From: a virus
Virus record (IMG/VR): IMGVR_UViG_3300030430_003150
Coordinates: 1-28,233 of that record
DNA: 28,233 nucleotides
Direction: 5' to 3' (one strand)
The stretch's first letter is position 1, and the number at the start of each line of letters is the position of its first letter. Positions 27,437 to 28,233 of this stretch are shown here, piece after piece. The notes under the pieces are model-generated. The model worked only from the letters and a program-made list of their open reading frames with translations. It made no database searches and was not told where the DNA came from. The translations under genes and the position numbers were made by a program.

Positions 27437-28233
27437 ATGAGTACAATAATAAACGCAAGAAGCCCGTATTATATTAAGAGTATATCAAACCCAAGCGACC
27501 AGGGCGCAAACGAGAATTTGTTTAAGGTTATATATTCTATTTTTATTTATTCGGGACACGTTACAAATGACAAACCAACAACGGCAACTTATACGGTTAC
27601 AAAATTTGTAAAAGAAACAACCGACAATTTTGTTGTTATTGAAATAAGCGAATTAATACGCGATTATTTAGAAACCGAGTATTATACCGAGGCGGTTGAC
27701 GCGGTTTGGGTTTTTATAAGCGCGGTGCGTGAGGATGATACGGGCGCAACATTAAACGCCCCGGGAGGCGGTACAACAGACGAACAAACATATTTAGCCT
27801 TTGACGGTTATGGCGAATTTGAGGAGGGTATTAACCCAAGGACCTCAAATGATCCGACAAACTCCGCCGGTTTTACGCCAATGGTTTTGCAAACAAATAC
27901 TTGCATCCCGTTTGTACGTGGGCGCGATATTAAAATACCTATATTTTCGGAACCATTGCCGCAGGCTCAAACAACCGTAACGGATGCGGTTTGGAATTTT
28001 ACCGATGAATTTTGGGACGTTGAGGATTCAAATTGGAATGATAGCGATAACAGTTTACCAACACCAACAACGGACGTAAATGAAAGCGGCGACAAAATAT
28101 ATTATTTACAAATAACAACCGATAACGCAGTAACAGGCGATACAATTACAATAACCTCAACGAGTGGTAATTCGCAAAGCGTAACGCTAACGTTAAACGA
28201 GGTTTGTCACCCAAAATATGAGGCATACCGCGC
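27437..28233 (+). CDS. Tail-associated protein, partial (right edge)
   Basis: The ATG is 5 bases after the previous stop; the frame stays open to the last base of the window, so 265 codons are visible and the end is missing. It starts MSTIINARSPYYIKSISNP, an NARSPY opening that I associate with tail proteins in Bacteroidota phages, and continues as strand-rich domains (LFKVIYSIFIYSGHVTN, CIPFVRGRDIKIPIFSEP). Two blocks with PTPTTDVNESGDKIYYLQ and TITITSTSGNSQSVTLT could be Ig-like. If the genome is circular the next gene would be the tape measure. Confidence 0.68.
   Translation, partial: MSTIINARSPYYIKSISNPSDQGANENLFKVIYSIFIYSGHVTNDKPTTATYTVTKFVKETTDNFVVIEISELIRDYLETEYYTEAVDAVWVFISAVREDDTGATLNAPGGGTTDEQTYLAFDGYGEFEEGINPRTSNDPTNSAGFTPMVLQTNTCIPFVRGRDIKIPIFSEPLPQAQTTVTDAVWNFTDEFWDVEDSNWNDSDNSLPTPTTDVNESGDKIYYLQITTDNAVTGDTITITSTSGNSQSVTLTLNEVCHPKYEAYR

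Noticed and set aside
1-28233. tRNA, CRISPR array, transposon, integrase, reverse transcriptase with diversity-generating repeat
   Set aside because: Searched for by eye: no tRNA-like cloverleaf, no repeat-spacer array, no inverted-repeat-bounded transposase, no attachment-site candidates and no reverse transcriptase motif.

Overview
The window is a densely packed, AT-rich, strictly plus-strand tailed-phage (siphovirus-type) genome or prophage segment. The host is most likely a Bacteroidota bacterium, probably Flavobacteriia. Evidence for the host: four promoters fit the Bacteroidota form TTTG-N19/20-TAnnTTTG, genes start after A-rich leaders rather than Shine-Dalgarno sequences (with one exception), and several small proteins are of types I associate with flavobacterial phages (recollection, not a search). 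No gene on the minus strand, tRNA, CRISPR array, insertion sequence, integrase or repressor could be supported.

Layout. 0-1.9 kb: C-terminal part of the tape measure protein, entering from outside the window. 1.9-5.4 kb: a multidomain prohead protease followed by a membrane/coiled-coil protein, an exported thioredoxin-like protein without its cysteines, a predicted outer-membrane barrel and a small Cys-rich protein. 5.4-12.1 kb: scaffold, major capsid protein, a probable tail tube protein, portal with a C-terminal extra domain, head-tail connector and a repeat-containing fibre. 12.1-13.2 kb: lysis genes (zinc amidase, small membrane protein, holin). 13.3-19.4 kb: replication, recombination and regulation (NinG-like, two candidate ssDNA-binding proteins, RecA-fold ATPase, ECF-like sigma factor, three PD-(D/E)XK nucleases, DnaA-domain-IV-like protein). 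19.4-23.0 kb: ParB-methyltransferase fusion, small terminase, PAPS-reductase-like protein, large terminase. 23.0-25.6 kb: an accessory cassette of very small genes plus a second methyltransferase, with its own host-type promoters and a terminator. 25.65-28.2 kb: tail assembly chaperone with a -1 frameshift extension, tail terminator-like, gp10-like, and a partial tail protein running off the right edge.

The right end (chaperone, neck and tail genes) would lead directly into the tape measure gene at the left end. The window is therefore best read as a circularly permuted, nearly complete phage genome cut between those two genes, although the ends do not visibly overlap.

The most interesting system-level observation is regulatory. 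Host-type promoters precede the replication and accessory genes. A different motif, approximately TGCAAAA-N14-CGTTAT with fixed spacing, precedes five late modules: protease, scaffold/capsid, portal block, methyltransferase/terminase, and tail chaperone. Because the phage encodes its own ECF-like sigma factor, I propose that this is its late promoter. Other items worth attention are the programmed frameshift in the tail chaperone, SSB-like DDDLPF/DxVPF tails on two consecutive replication proteins, the PP-loop enzyme embedded between the terminase subunits, and the exported thioredoxin-like/beta-barrel pair inside the structural region.
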